48,449 nt of DNA from IMG/VR virus record IMGVR_UViG_3300020000_000001, positions 1 through 48,449 of that record; one strand, written 5' to 3'. The notes beneath the pieces are model-generated. The model saw only the letters and a list, made by a program, of their open reading frames with translations. It had not been told where the DNA came from and searched no databases. A program made the position numbers and the translations under genes. Positions 1 to 6,910 of this stretch are shown here, piece after piece; the first letter of the stretch is position 1, and every line of letters starts with the position of its first letter. This DNA comes from a virus.

Positions 1-94
1 CAATGCACAATAGGGTGATCGGCCCCCTCCCACAGAGGTCTCTCTAATGTCTCGTAAGCACGAAGGCGACTTAATTATCAAGTGGAAGGTGACG
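1..94. repeat. Terminal direct repeat, left copy
   Basis: The first 94 bases are identical to the last 94 (48356-48449), so the unique genome is about 48,355 bp. This may be the overlap left when a circular assembly was written out linearly, or a true redundant end. It contains the right half of inverted-repeat element A, the ribosome binding site and the first 16 codons of the gene starting at 47. A natural packaging terminus placed inside a promoter leader would be unusual, so an assembly overlap is the simpler reading. Confidence 0.95.
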
Positions 95-274
95 CTCCCC
101 GCCGCTCTGGCCGGACGAGTTGAGCACATGCTCCTCTCCCCTCTCCACAACAAACCCATCTACGCCTCTCGCGCCCGCCTCATTGAGGGCCTGTTGGAGT
201 ATTGGATCGCAAAGGAAAGCGGTTCCGTTCTTCCACCTCTCCCATCCCTCGAAGATTTAAGGAGCGCGGCCTAA
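47..274 (+). CDS. Putative ribbon-helix-helix-like small protein
   Basis: A 75-residue protein, not recognised with certainty. The N-terminal stretch KWKVTLPAALAGRVEHML followed by SRARLIEGLLEYWIAKE resembles the strand-helix-helix order of ribbon-helix-helix DNA-binding proteins, with a longer than usual link between the helices. It is the first gene behind the candidate promoter at 48338-48366, with AGAGG about nine bases before the ATG, so it is probably transcribed early. Its TAA overlaps the next ATG by one base (TAATG), so the two are translationally coupled. A regulator role is inference from fold-like pattern and position only. Confidence 0.7.
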   Translation: MSRKHEGDLIIKWKVTLPAALAGRVEHMLLSPLHNKPIYASRARLIEGLLEYWIAKESGSVLPPLPSLEDLRSAA

Positions 275-534
275 TGGCTGAAGCAACTCTCGACGTCTTG
301 AACCTCGCCGGCAAGACGCCGCAGGAACTCGAGCAACGTCGCCGCGATATCGTGGAAGATCTCAAGAAGAACTACAAAGGCTGGGACGACCCATCGGTCC
401 CAACTTCGCTCCTCCACGAACTCGCCGCACTGACCTCAACCCTCCGCCGCCGAACCTCTGGCCCGCCCGCCAAACCCAAGGTCCGTGCGAAGAAGGGCGT
501 TAGCACAACCGACGATCTAATGATCGACATCTAG
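274..534 (+). CDS. Small early protein with the shared DDLM C-terminal tail
   Basis: An 86-residue protein starting at the ATG that overlaps the upstream stop, with AAGGAG at 259-264. The first 60 residues look helical (KTPQELEQRRRDIVEDLKKNY). They lead into a basic, proline-containing linker (PPAKPKVRAKK) and end in STTDDLMIDI. The same ending closes four other unrelated proteins in this genome, at 3405-3713, 40703-41275, 42353-42790 and 44344-45114. No enzymatic motif is visible. The tail suggests binding to a common partner; the partner is unknown. Confidence 0.75.
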   Translation: MAEATLDVLNLAGKTPQELEQRRRDIVEDLKKNYKGWDDPSVPTSLLHELAALTSTLRRRTSGPPAKPKVRAKKGVSTTDDLMIDI

Positions 535-568
535 CCCAGCGGAGCAGAAGGGGCGGATCGGCGCTGGG
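535..568 (+). other. Intergenic stem-loop
   Basis: The seven bases CCCAGCG (535-541) pair perfectly with CGCTGGG (562-568) around a 20-base loop, beginning directly after the TAG at 532-534. No T-run follows, so it is not a standard intrinsic terminator. It may protect the upstream mRNA end or separate two cistrons. Confidence 0.6.
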
Positions 569-604
569 AGCGTAGCCGTGAAGCCACAACAAGGGAGACC
601 AGGG

Positions 605-874
605 ATGGTCGAAAGACACGTAAGTGAACTAACCGATCAGGAGATCGAAGCCGAACTCGCGGATCGCAAGGCGAGGAGAAAGGCCGAGGTCGAAAACAAC
701 AAGCCGGCGGTGACCGAAGTCCTACTCAAGGAAGGCGGTCAGTGGATCGTCTGGGCCGCAAACTCCGCCCGATTGGACCCCAATCATGCCGACAAGGGCG
801 GCTACACCGCCGTCCACGCGATCAAGTTCGACGATGGCTCCATCTGGGACTGCGTCGGTGGGTGGAGGGGATGA
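605..874 (+). CDS. Hypothetical early protein
   Basis: An 89-residue protein from the ATG at 605. I prefer this to the in-frame GTG at 578 because GGGAGA lies just upstream of it at 593-598. The N-terminal half is highly charged and probably one helix (ELTDQEIEAELADRKARRKAEVENNK). The C-terminal half looks like a small beta domain (WIVWAANSARLD ... AIKFDDGSIWDCVGGW). No family recognised. The stop overlaps the next ATG (ATGA), so it belongs to the same transcript as its neighbours. Confidence 0.65.
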   Translation: MVERHVSELTDQEIEAELADRKARRKAEVENNKPAVTEVLLKEGGQWIVWAANSARLDPNHADKGGYTAVHAIKFDDGSIWDCVGGWRG

Positions 875-960
875 ACTGGCCTACTGCTCTCGTCATCATA
901 ACCTTCTTCATCACACTTGCTGTGATGTCGGGGACGGCCTGCAAAGGAGCCCTACTATGA
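871..960 (+). CDS. 29-residue single-pass membrane peptide
   Basis: A very short gene whose ATG overlaps the upstream TGA and whose own TGA overlaps the ATG at 957. The peptide MNWPTALVIITFFITLAVM is one hydrophobic transmembrane segment followed by a short hydrophilic end with one cysteine. The upstream sequence GGTGGAGGGG is an adequate ribosome binding site. The chain of ATGA overlaps on both sides supports translation. Function unknown; small phage membrane peptides often act on the host envelope or stabilise other proteins. Confidence 0.6.
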   Translation: MNWPTALVIITFFITLAVMSGTACKGALL

Positions 961-1586
961 ACGACTCCCCCCTTCCCGCTCTCCCTCTCCCCCAGTTCAC
1001 CTTCCTCTGCGGCTCCCTCGGCCAGGGGCAGGTCGAACTCATGACCGAGCTTGTCTCTCGCGACGACAATCTGATCCGCATGGACTTCACCTACCCCATC
1101 CACAACATGCTGTCGGAGCTATTTCCCGACACCTGTCCCGCCATGCTGGACCCGCTCGCAAACCTCTCCCACGGCGTCCTAGGTCATCCAACCCGCGAGG
1201 CACTAAACCACGACTTCCCTTCCCTCGGCAACGTCGACATCAATCAATTCATCATCACCATGACGACTGGTCTCCGCCTCGCCTTCGGCCCGAACTCCCT
1301 CGGTATGCTGGCCTATCGATATATCGTCCAACACGACATCCTCGACAACTTCAAGCGCGTCATCTTCACCGACGCCCTAGACGAACGAGACATCAGTCTC
1401 TTCATCACCCATTACAATGCAGAGAATGTCCTCTGTCTTCATCTCGGCGACATGGACCGCCAATACGGCACCGCCGGTCTGGCCTGCTCACACATCTGGC
1501 TCTCCGAACCATCACTCTCCCGCCGCATCTCGACGCTCGAGAAGGAACTATCCAATGGACGACCTGTCTCCGGAAACCATAATTGA
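957..1586 (+). CDS. Degenerate deoxynucleoside monophosphate kinase-like protein
   Basis: A 209-residue protein with AAAGGAG at 943-949 and an ATGA overlap with the preceding gene. FLCGSLGQGQV (residues 16-26) has the spacing of a P-loop, GxxGxG, but the invariant lysine is glutamine (Q25) and the following Ser/Thr is valine (V26). The later segment VIFTDALDERDISLF is placed like the D-x-R-x-x-x-E region of phage dNMP kinases. The fold therefore appears kinase-like while the phosphate-binding lysine is missing, so it may have lost catalysis or bind nucleotides without hydrolysis. Assigned by pattern only. Confidence 0.55.
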   Translation: MNDSPLPALPLPQFTFLCGSLGQGQVELMTELVSRDDNLIRMDFTYPIHNMLSELFPDTCPAMLDPLANLSHGVLGHPTREALNHDFPSLGNVDINQFIITMTTGLRLAFGPNSLGMLAYRYIVQHDILDNFKRVIFTDALDERDISLFITHYNAENVLCLHLGDMDRQYGTAGLACSHIWLSEPSLSRRISTLEKELSNGRPVSGNHN

Positions 1587-2565
1587 ACTCCCCGGCTATA
1601 TCGATTCAACCATGCTCACATGCTTCCGTGGATGTGGGCAGAAGTTCTATAAGGAGTTCATCCTTGGCCGCCGTCCCCCAGGACTCTCGGTTGACCTTCA
1701 CGCCGGCGCCTGCTTTGCAACAGCAGTTGAAGTCGTTCGCCGAGCTATCCATCGAGACAAGAAGTCTTATGCTGACGCTCTTCTCCTCGCCCACGCCGCC
1801 TACGCTATGTCATGGGGTGACTTTGAGATCCCGCCCGAGAAGAATACGGCGAAGACCTTTGACCGCACGTGGGAAGCGGTAGAGGACTATTTTCGAGTTA
1901 ACAGTCCACTAACGGACCATGTCCAACCATACATGGCCGCTAATGGTGAGCCCACGCTCGAATACACCTTCGCCATTCCGCTCGAACCGACTATAGAAAT
2001 TCACTCAACAATGTGGAAGAGAGGCGAAGACCCCACTGCTGGTTGCTTCCCTTCTCATCCGAATGGCTCACCCTTCCTCTATACAGGAAGGTTCGACATG
2101 TTAGGAGCTATGAATGGCCGTCCTATTCCCGTGGACGAGAAGACCAGTGGTCGAACAGCTGATGGGAATTGGGCAGAGCAATGGAATCTACGTAATCAGT
2201 TCCTGGGATACGTATGGGCCTGCCAGCAGTGTGGCCTCGACGTCGATAGCCTTATGGTACGGGGAACCTCCATCCTTAAAACGAAGATCGGGCAAGCTGA
2301 AGCTGTCAAGACCTACAGCACAGGTCTCCTGTCTCGGTGGCATGAGCAACTCCGTCGGGATATGTGGAGAATAAGACGCTCCTGGGACGAGGAGTATTGG
2401 GACTGGAACTTCGGCGACACCTGCACGCAATATGGGAATTGCATCTTCATGAACTCCTGCCAATCCGACCATCCGGATACGTGGCTTCAGGAGTTCGAAA
2501 TCCGCACCTGGAACCCCCTTGCGAAGAACCCAGTCGGTCCGTCGCAGAGTAAGGATAAGTTCTAA
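1555..2565 (+). CDS. PD-(D/E)XK exonuclease, RecB/Cas4-like, probable Fe-S protein
   Basis: A 336-residue nuclease. The ATG at 1555 has GAAGGAA just upstream and overlaps the previous gene by 32 bases. The catalytic core is visible: GRFD (D181), then VDEKTS (D194, E195, K196), then NQFLGY (Q215), the usual order of RecB-family nucleases. Cysteines at 23 and 27 and at 290, 296 and 302 flank the core, as in AddB/Cas4-type enzymes where four cysteines hold a 4Fe-4S cluster. With the Sak4-like ATPase and its partner downstream it may form the phage recombination set, resecting double-strand ends. Confidence 0.85.
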   Translation: MDDLSPETIIELPGYIDSTMLTCFRGCGQKFYKEFILGRRPPGLSVDLHAGACFATAVEVVRRAIHRDKKSYADALLLAHAAYAMSWGDFEIPPEKNTAKTFDRTWEAVEDYFRVNSPLTDHVQPYMAANGEPTLEYTFAIPLEPTIEIHSTMWKRGEDPTAGCFPSHPNGSPFLYTGRFDMLGAMNGRPIPVDEKTSGRTADGNWAEQWNLRNQFLGYVWACQQCGLDVDSLMVRGTSILKTKIGQAEAVKTYSTGLLSRWHEQLRRDMWRIRRSWDEEYWDWNFGDTCTQYGNCIFMNSCQSDHPDTWLQEFEIRTWNPLAKNPVGPSQSKDKF

Positions 2566-2831
2566 TGGCAGTTATATCGACACTGCGATTTCTCTCTGTC
2601 ACCGACCCACGTCCCTATCCAGACCTCGAGCCGGAGGACGTGATAAACGTCGACCAGGCAGATATCCTCGTTCTCGATCAGGGGATGAGTAGCGGCCTTC
2701 CCTCCGTCGCCATCAAAGCCGATCTCCCTAACGGGGAAGTCGTCGTCATACAAACATCCGCCCGCCTCTTCTGTACCCATGCCCGAGCCATCATGGCCCG
2801 CTATCCTAGCCTATTCGAGGGAAAAGAATGA
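2565..2831 (+). CDS. Hypothetical protein
   Basis: An 88-residue protein whose ATG overlaps the TAA of the nuclease (TAATG), with AAGGATAAG just upstream. The sequence alternates short beta-like stretches (ISTLRFLSVTD, DILVLDQGM, GEVVVIQTSARLFC) and is mildly acidic. No family or motif recognised. Coupling to the nuclease suggests that the two are made together, but nothing ties it to the same reaction. Confidence 0.65.
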   Translation: MAVISTLRFLSVTDPRPYPDLEPEDVINVDQADILVLDQGMSSGLPSVAIKADLPNGEVVVIQTSARLFCTHARAIMARYPSLFEGKE

Positions 2832-3022
2832 CCATCGAAAGAGAGGGCGGTAACGTCGTATTCCTCTGTGACGACGTCCACTGCCAAGCCCGACATACAG
2901 AGGACAGTAAGGACTTCGCCTATACTTGGATGTCAGCGAAGAGGGCTGGCTGGGAGTCGAAGCGGATCGGTTCGGGGAAGAAAACTGAATGGGTCCACTC
3001 TTGCCCGGACTGCATTCTCTGA
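2828..3022 (+). CDS. Small zinc-ribbon protein
   Basis: A 64-residue protein starting at an ATGA overlap. Two cysteine pairs frame it: C-x4-C near the N-terminus (CDDVHC) and CPDC at the C-terminus, with conserved-looking W and G residues between (TWMSAKRAGWESKRIG). This layout matches a family of short zinc-binding proteins common in phages and prophages of Gram-negative hosts. It probably folds around one zinc ion. Its target is unknown. Confidence 0.7.
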   Translation: MTIEREGGNVVFLCDDVHCQARHTEDSKDFAYTWMSAKRAGWESKRIGSGKKTEWVHSCPDCIL

Positions 3023-3041
3023 CCATAAATGGGGGATATAA

Positions 3042-3326
3042 ATGACCAGGCCAGAATGGCTAAGTATCATAATCATGCTCGGGTCGATCCTCTTCGTCCT
3101 GATCATGATCCTCGTCTACATCCGCTTCATGTGGAACATGCAGTGCAAGCAATGGGATATGCTCTGCGCAAAGGACCTAGCCTATGACACAGAAACGAAG
3201 CTATTCATGGGGAACGTCAAGAGTCGCGAATTTGGGATACGTGAGAGAGGAATGCTGGGAGGGGAAGACACTGGTCTATTCCCGGGAAGTGGAGATGGCG
3301 GCAAACGTGGTCCCCGCCTTCGTTGA
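3042..3326 (+). CDS. Small membrane protein, C-terminal part doubtful
   Basis: A 94-residue reading frame with GGGGGAT before the ATG. Residues 6-30 (WLSIIIMLGSILFVLIMILVYIRFMW) form a clear transmembrane anchor, followed by MQCKQWDMLCAKDLAYDTETKLF. From about residue 66 the protein turns glycine-rich and simple, while the +1 frame becomes protein-like and continues to 3408. Either the two genes overlap by 143 bases or the true product shifts +1 near 3225-3240. The membrane anchor is sound; the C-terminus is not. Confidence 0.6.
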   Translation: MTRPEWLSIIIMLGSILFVLIMILVYIRFMWNMQCKQWDMLCAKDLAYDTETKLFMGNVKSREFGIRERGMLGGEDTGLFPGSGDGGKRGPRLR

Positions 3327-3408
3327 GGCCCGGCGCCGCGTCATCGCGATGCAAATGGCCGAAGCCGGCCACTCCTACACCGACAACGAGAGCGGAGGCG
3401 TCAATTGA
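3184..3408 (+). CDS. Hypothetical protein overlapping the membrane protein
   Basis: A 74-residue frame in +1 register to the previous gene. AAGGA at 3171-3175 sits eight bases before the ATG, so an independent start is plausible. From about residue 19 it reads like a normal protein (YVREECWEGKTLVYSREVEMAANVVPAFVEARRRVIAMQMAEAG), whereas the first 18 residues look like a shadow of the upstream frame. It may be a separate gene or the second half of a frameshifted one. Its stop overlaps the TTG start of the next gene. Confidence 0.55.
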   Translation: MTQKRSYSWGTSRVANLGYVREECWEGKTLVYSREVEMAANVVPAFVEARRRVIAMQMAEAGHSYTDNESGGVN

Positions 3409-3713
3409 CCACCCTCTACGACCTATCCGCCCGGCTGGACGATGCAGCAAAGCGGAACCCCGTAATCCAGCTCCATCGACTTAAGACACTCGTCTCGAGT
3501 CCGCCCTGTCTCTGTCTCGATTGCCATGAGTTCAAAAGCTATCTCGAACTCCTCGACGCAGAGGTATTTCATATCCAACTCCACACTCGCCAAGCTTGCT
3601 CAGATCGTTTTACTAAAGAACATCCTCCGAAGCCAGCCGCGCCCAAGCCTCCGTCTAAGCCATCACGAATATCAACAACAACCGACGACCTAATGACAGG
3701 ACTCGACATATGA
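3405..3713 (+). CDS. Cys-rich protein with the shared DDLM C-terminal tail
   Basis: A 102-residue protein with a TTG start that overlaps the previous TGA (TTGA); GGAGG at 3394-3398 supports this start. The centre holds a cysteine cluster (PPCLCLDCHEF) and another cysteine downstream (RQACSDRF), compatible with zinc binding. A proline-lysine linker (PPKPAAPKPPSKPSR) leads to ISTTTDDLMTGLDI, the tail shared with four other proteins. It ends on the ATG of the Sak4-like ATPase (TATGA), so the two are coupled. Function unknown. Confidence 0.7.
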   Translation: MTTLYDLSARLDDAAKRNPVIQLHRLKTLVSSPPCLCLDCHEFKSYLELLDAEVFHIQLHTRQACSDRFTKEHPPKPAAPKPPSKPSRISTTTDDLMTGLDI

Positions 3714-4669
3714 CGGATCAACTACAGCCTCCTGCTGGCCTCCTCGCCGGCCCTAGTGGCTCGGGTAAGACGGCGGCCCTCGTAACCCAGCTCGCAATGG
3801 GACTCGAAGTCTTCGTCATTGTCACCGAGCCCGACGGTGTCGCCTCCCTCCTCGATCGCTGCTTTGACTTAAAACTTCCAATCGACAAGCTGCATTGGAC
3901 CACCTGTCTCCCCGCCTCCGCCGGCTTCGACGGCCTCGAAGCCATGATCACCAGTATCTCGACCATGGATCAAAAGCAACTTGCCGATCAGCGGGATATG
4001 GGGAAGAAGGACTTCCGTGCCCCGGCCATGCGGTTTTTGAATGCGCTGAAAGATTTCCCATGCGAGCGGACTGGCCGACTTTATGGCTCCTTCACCACCT
4101 GGGACGACACCCGATCCTTAAATATCGACTCGCTGACCGGCTGGTCCCACATCGCCTGGGGCTGCACAGTGGGCTTCAAGCCGACCGCCAATCCGGGCGA
4201 GTGGGGGATCGCACAGAGCTTTATTTCCCAAATGCTTCTCAAAATCAACACCGACCGTCGATGCTACTTCAATCTCATCGCCCATGTCGAGAAAGAGATG
4301 GACGAAATGAGCGGCATCAAGCGGGTCATGGTGTCGACGATAGGTGCGAAGCTGGCGCCGAAGGTCCCGACGTTCTTCAGCGAAGTGATCCTTTGCAAGA
4401 GGCAAATCGCCTCGAACAGTCAAGCCGTCTTCACCTGGTCGACCATCGACTCCACTGCCGATCTTAAGAACCGCGCCCTTCCCATCGGCGCCACTCTCGC
4501 CCCCGATTTCAAACCAATCGTCGAGGCATATCAGCGCCGTAAGGCCATGATCAACGCCTCGAACGCAAGCAATCCTCCAGTCTACCCGAGCCAAGCAGCA
4601 CCACCGACGCCATCGCTGCCGACGGCTCCAATGAAACCGGCGTCAAGCGTAGGAGCAACTAAGCCATGA
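3710..4669 (+). CDS. Sak4-like RecA-fold ATPase, probable recombinase
   Basis: A 319-residue P-loop ATPase. Walker A is GPSGSGKT (residues 14-21); LNIDSLTGW (D140) is the Walker B-like strand. The pattern and length match the Sak4 type of phage RecA-like proteins, which load on single-stranded DNA and promote annealing or strand exchange together with a dedicated SSB. The last 45 residues are a proline and alanine-rich disordered tail. It overlaps the next gene, a probable SSB, by four bases, which is the usual partner arrangement. Together with the RecB-like nuclease at 1555 it would form a recombination or replication-repair set. Confidence 0.8.
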   Translation: MTDQLQPPAGLLAGPSGSGKTAALVTQLAMGLEVFVIVTEPDGVASLLDRCFDLKLPIDKLHWTTCLPASAGFDGLEAMITSISTMDQKQLADQRDMGKKDFRAPAMRFLNALKDFPCERTGRLYGSFTTWDDTRSLNIDSLTGWSHIAWGCTVGFKPTANPGEWGIAQSFISQMLLKINTDRRCYFNLIAHVEKEMDEMSGIKRVMVSTIGAKLAPKVPTFFSEVILCKRQIASNSQAVFTWSTIDSTADLKNRALPIGATLAPDFKPIVEAYQRRKAMINASNASNPPVYPSQAAPPTPSLPTAPMKPASSVGATKP

Positions 4670-5163
4670 GTAAGTTCGACCCCGACGACTTCATGCAGCA
4701 GACGATCGACGCCCCGATCTCTGACGACTACATCCTGTGTCCGGAGGGCGAATTCGAGGCACGGATCGACGACTTTGACTCGAAGATCTTCCGAACGAAT
4801 GAGTTCGTCTACAAGCAGGGTCCAAGCGAAGGTCTTCCGGGCGAAATGACGACCTTCAATTGCCCCTGGGTCATCAACGACGACCGCGCCAAGCAGGTCC
4901 TCAACCGGGACAAGGTCATCGTCTTCCAGCCGATCATCCTCGACTTCGACGACAACGGCAAGCTTGACCTTGGCATCAACAAGAACGTCAATCTCGGCCG
5001 CATCCGTACCGCTGTGGGTCAGAAGGACATGCTTCCGTGGGGTATCTCGAAGCTCCGCGGCCAGGGTCCCTGCATGGTCCGCGTTGTTCACAAGGACATC
5101 AAGCGGAAGGACGGCTCGATGATCAAGGTTGCGGAGGTGAACAGGGTCGTCCCGATTAAGTAA
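4666..5163 (+). CDS. Probable single-strand DNA-binding-like partner of Sak4
   Basis: A 165-residue protein beginning MSKFDPDDFMQQTI and continuing with a long beta-rich region (CPEGEFEARIDDF, KVIVFQPIILDFDDNGKL). Proteins of this kind are commonly encoded directly after Sak4/RecA-like ATPases in phages and are thought to be OB-fold single-strand DNA-binding proteins. The assignment rests on that neighbourhood and on the N-terminal pattern, not on a diagnostic motif. The C-terminus is basic-hydrophobic (NRVVPIK), unlike the acidic tip of bacterial SSB. A two-hairpin leader separates it from the next gene. Confidence 0.6.
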   Translation: MSKFDPDDFMQQTIDAPISDDYILCPEGEFEARIDDFDSKIFRTNEFVYKQGPSEGLPGEMTTFNCPWVINDDRAKQVLNRDKVIVFQPIILDFDDNGKLDLGINKNVNLGRIRTAVGQKDMLPWGISKLRGQGPCMVRVVHKDIKRKDGSMIKVAEVNRVVPIK

Positions 5164-5173
5164 GACACTGTAT

Positions 5174-5210
5174 CTCAAGGTAGCTCAGGGTATGGTCCCT
5201 CATCCTTGAG
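5174..5210 (+). other. Intergenic stem-loop 1 after the SSB-like gene
   Basis: CTCAAGG (5174-5180) pairs with CCTTGAG (5204-5210). Inside, AGGG (5187-5190) pairs with CCCT (5197-5200) around a six-base loop. It starts 10 bases after the stop of the SSB-like gene. The sequence that follows is GC-rich with no T-tract, so it is not a classic terminator. Confidence 0.6.
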
Positions 5211-5217
5211 CCGCACG

Positions 5218-5258
5218 GGGGACGCTGTAGCCATCCGATGCCCGCGTTACGGCGTCCC
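5218..5258 (+). other. Intergenic stem-loop 2 before the 5286 gene
   Basis: GGGACGC (5218-5224) pairs exactly with GCGTCCC (5252-5258), and GTA/TAC (5226-5228 with 5248-5250) extends the stem. It lies just upstream of the ribosome binding site AGGAG (5275-5279). In position it resembles the repeated GGGG/CCCC element found elsewhere, but the sequence differs. Confidence 0.55.
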
Positions 5259-5285
5259 TCAATCTTCCTCTCACAGGAGCACCAC

Positions 5286-5576
5286 ATGGCTGAAGCATAT
5301 AATAATCGTATAAGCGGCGCCGGCTCGCCAGTCGATCCCCGTCCTGGTTCTTCTCTCGACAGCCTTATCTCCAAACTCGGAGGCGCTTGCAGCGCAATCG
5401 TCCACCTAACCGCCCGCGTCGAGCAACTCGCCAACACAACCATGGGCGAAGCGACTTCCGATCGACCGCCAGCCCAGGTGAAGATCGACCATCCACCTTG
5501 CACCTTGCAAGAGCACATGGCTTATCTCGAAGACAACATCTCCCGTCTCGAGGCCCAGATCCAGAGGTTCTTCTAA
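5286..5576 (+). CDS. Hypothetical protein with a C-terminal coiled coil
   Basis: A 96-residue protein; AGGAG six bases before the ATG at 5286 fixes the start. The N-terminal third is polar and probably disordered (NNRISGAGSPVDPRPGSS). The middle is helical (LDSLISKLGGACSAIVHLTARVEQLAN). The end is a short heptad-like helix (MAYLEDNISRLEAQIQRFF). Its TAA overlaps the ATG of the ParB-methyltransferase, so it may be co-produced with it. No family recognised. Confidence 0.65.
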   Translation: MAEAYNNRISGAGSPVDPRPGSSLDSLISKLGGACSAIVHLTARVEQLANTTMGEATSDRPPAQVKIDHPPCTLQEHMAYLEDNISRLEAQIQRFF

Positions 5577-6910
5577 TGCACTTCGTAGCCCTTAAAGACA
5601 TTGAAGTCCGCGATCGTCAGCGGAAGGAAATCGATCCGACGAAACTCAATGAACTCGAATCTTCAATCTTGTCCGTAGGGCTACTCCATCCTCCCGCCTG
5701 TTGGTGGGATATAGACGTGGCCAAGTGGGTTCTTATGGTCGGCGAGACACGCCTCCGTGCCATACAGAACATTGCGAAGAAGAACCTCGTCTTCAAACAT
5801 GCCAGCGAGGACGTACCTCCCGGCTCCATCCCCATCAACCCGATCAACTATCTCAATGAAATGGGCCGCTTCGAGGCCGAGCTGGACGAGAATCTGCGCC
5901 GCGACGACCTGCCCTGGCAGGACAAGTGCGAGGCCCTGTCTAAGCTGCACATAATGCGGCGGAGAGAGAATCCCTCTCAAACCTTCATGGATACGGGGAA
6001 GGAGGTAATGGACAAGATCGGCATCACACATCCCCGTGCCGCCCTGAGGACTATCAGCGAGGCAGTTATCGTCGCCGAGCACCTCAACGACCCGACCATC
6101 AAACAGGCCCGGACGCAGAACGAAGCCCTCCAACTCATATACAAGAAGCAAGAAGAGAAGGCAATCGCCGCCCTCGTCAAACGCAACCTCATCAACCTGC
6201 GGGACCCAAATGGCACGCCTCTGGAGATACGAAACGGCGATCTTACCGTCGTCATGCCCGGTCTTGAGACGTCAATTGCTGACCTCATCATCGCTGACCC
6301 ACCTTATGGGATTGGGGCAGGTGGCGCAGGCTTCAGGGCCCGAACTGTACACCACCACAACTACGAGGATACTATGGAGAACGCGCAGTTATTGGCTCAG
6401 ACAATTCTCACCGAGGGATTTCGTATATGCAAGCCAAGGGCAAATATTTTCATCTTCTGCGACATAGAACTGTTCGACTGGCTGAAGGACGTAGCCAGCA
6501 ACATGGCGTGGGTGCCATTTAAGCGTCCTTTAATCTGGCGGAAGAGTGAGAGCGAGGGAATGGCGCCGTGGGGCGGCTCTGGTCCCCGCATAACAACGGA
6601 GTTTATCTTCTATGCGACCAAAGGACAAAGAGGTATGGTCTCGTCGCCGATCGACGTCTTCGACGTTAAGCGCGTTCCACGCAACGAGCGACTACATGCC
6701 GCAGAGAAACCCGTTGAGCTACTTAAGCAGCTCATCGCTTGTACCACGTTGCCTGGCGATCTTGTTCTCGATCCTTGTTGTGGTTCTGGCTCTGCTCTTG
6801 TCGCTTGCAAAGAAAGCGGTCGAAGAGGGCTTGGAATCGAGCGAGACACAGACTACTACAACACAGCTCTGACAAACATCAGCAAGGCGCCGGTGAAGAA
6901 TGAGACATGA
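5576..6910 (+). CDS. ParB-like domain fused to an N6/N4 DNA methyltransferase
   Basis: A 444-residue two-domain protein; the ATG overlaps the upstream TAA. Residues 1-90 are a ParB/Srx-type domain (VALKDIEVRDRQRKEID ... GETRLRAI, residues 56-63). The C-terminal half is an adenine or N4-cytosine methyltransferase: catalytic DPPY at 241-244, then the SAM-binding motif DPCCGSG at 399-405, the beta-class order. Such fusions are common in phages and often protect phage DNA from host restriction. The ParB part may locate the substrate or hydrolyse nucleotides. No recognition site can be read from sequence. Confidence 0.9.
   Translation: MHFVALKDIEVRDRQRKEIDPTKLNELESSILSVGLLHPPACWWDIDVAKWVLMVGETRLRAIQNIAKKNLVFKHASEDVPPGSIPINPINYLNEMGRFEAELDENLRRDDLPWQDKCEALSKLHIMRRRENPSQTFMDTGKEVMDKIGITHPRAALRTISEAVIVAEHLNDPTIKQARTQNEALQLIYKKQEEKAIAALVKRNLINLRDPNGTPLEIRNGDLTVVMPGLETSIADLIIADPPYGIGAGGAGFRARTVHHHNYEDTMENAQLLAQTILTEGFRICKPRANIFIFCDIELFDWLKDVASNMAWVPFKRPLIWRKSESEGMAPWGGSGPRITTEFIFYATKGQRGMVSSPIDVFDVKRVPRNERLHAAEKPVELLKQLIACTTLPGDLVLDPCCGSGSALVACKESGRRGLGIERDTDYYNTALTNISKAPVKNET

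Noticed and set aside
1-94. 94-base terminal repeat as packaging site
   Set aside because: It splits a promoter leader and a gene start, lies far from the terminase genes, and an assembly overlap explains it equally well; kept as a repeat only.
4582-5178. Minus-strand frame of 198 codons opposite the SSB-like gene
   Set aside because: Valine and aspartate-rich mirror of the plus gene; no promoter or partner genes on that strand here.
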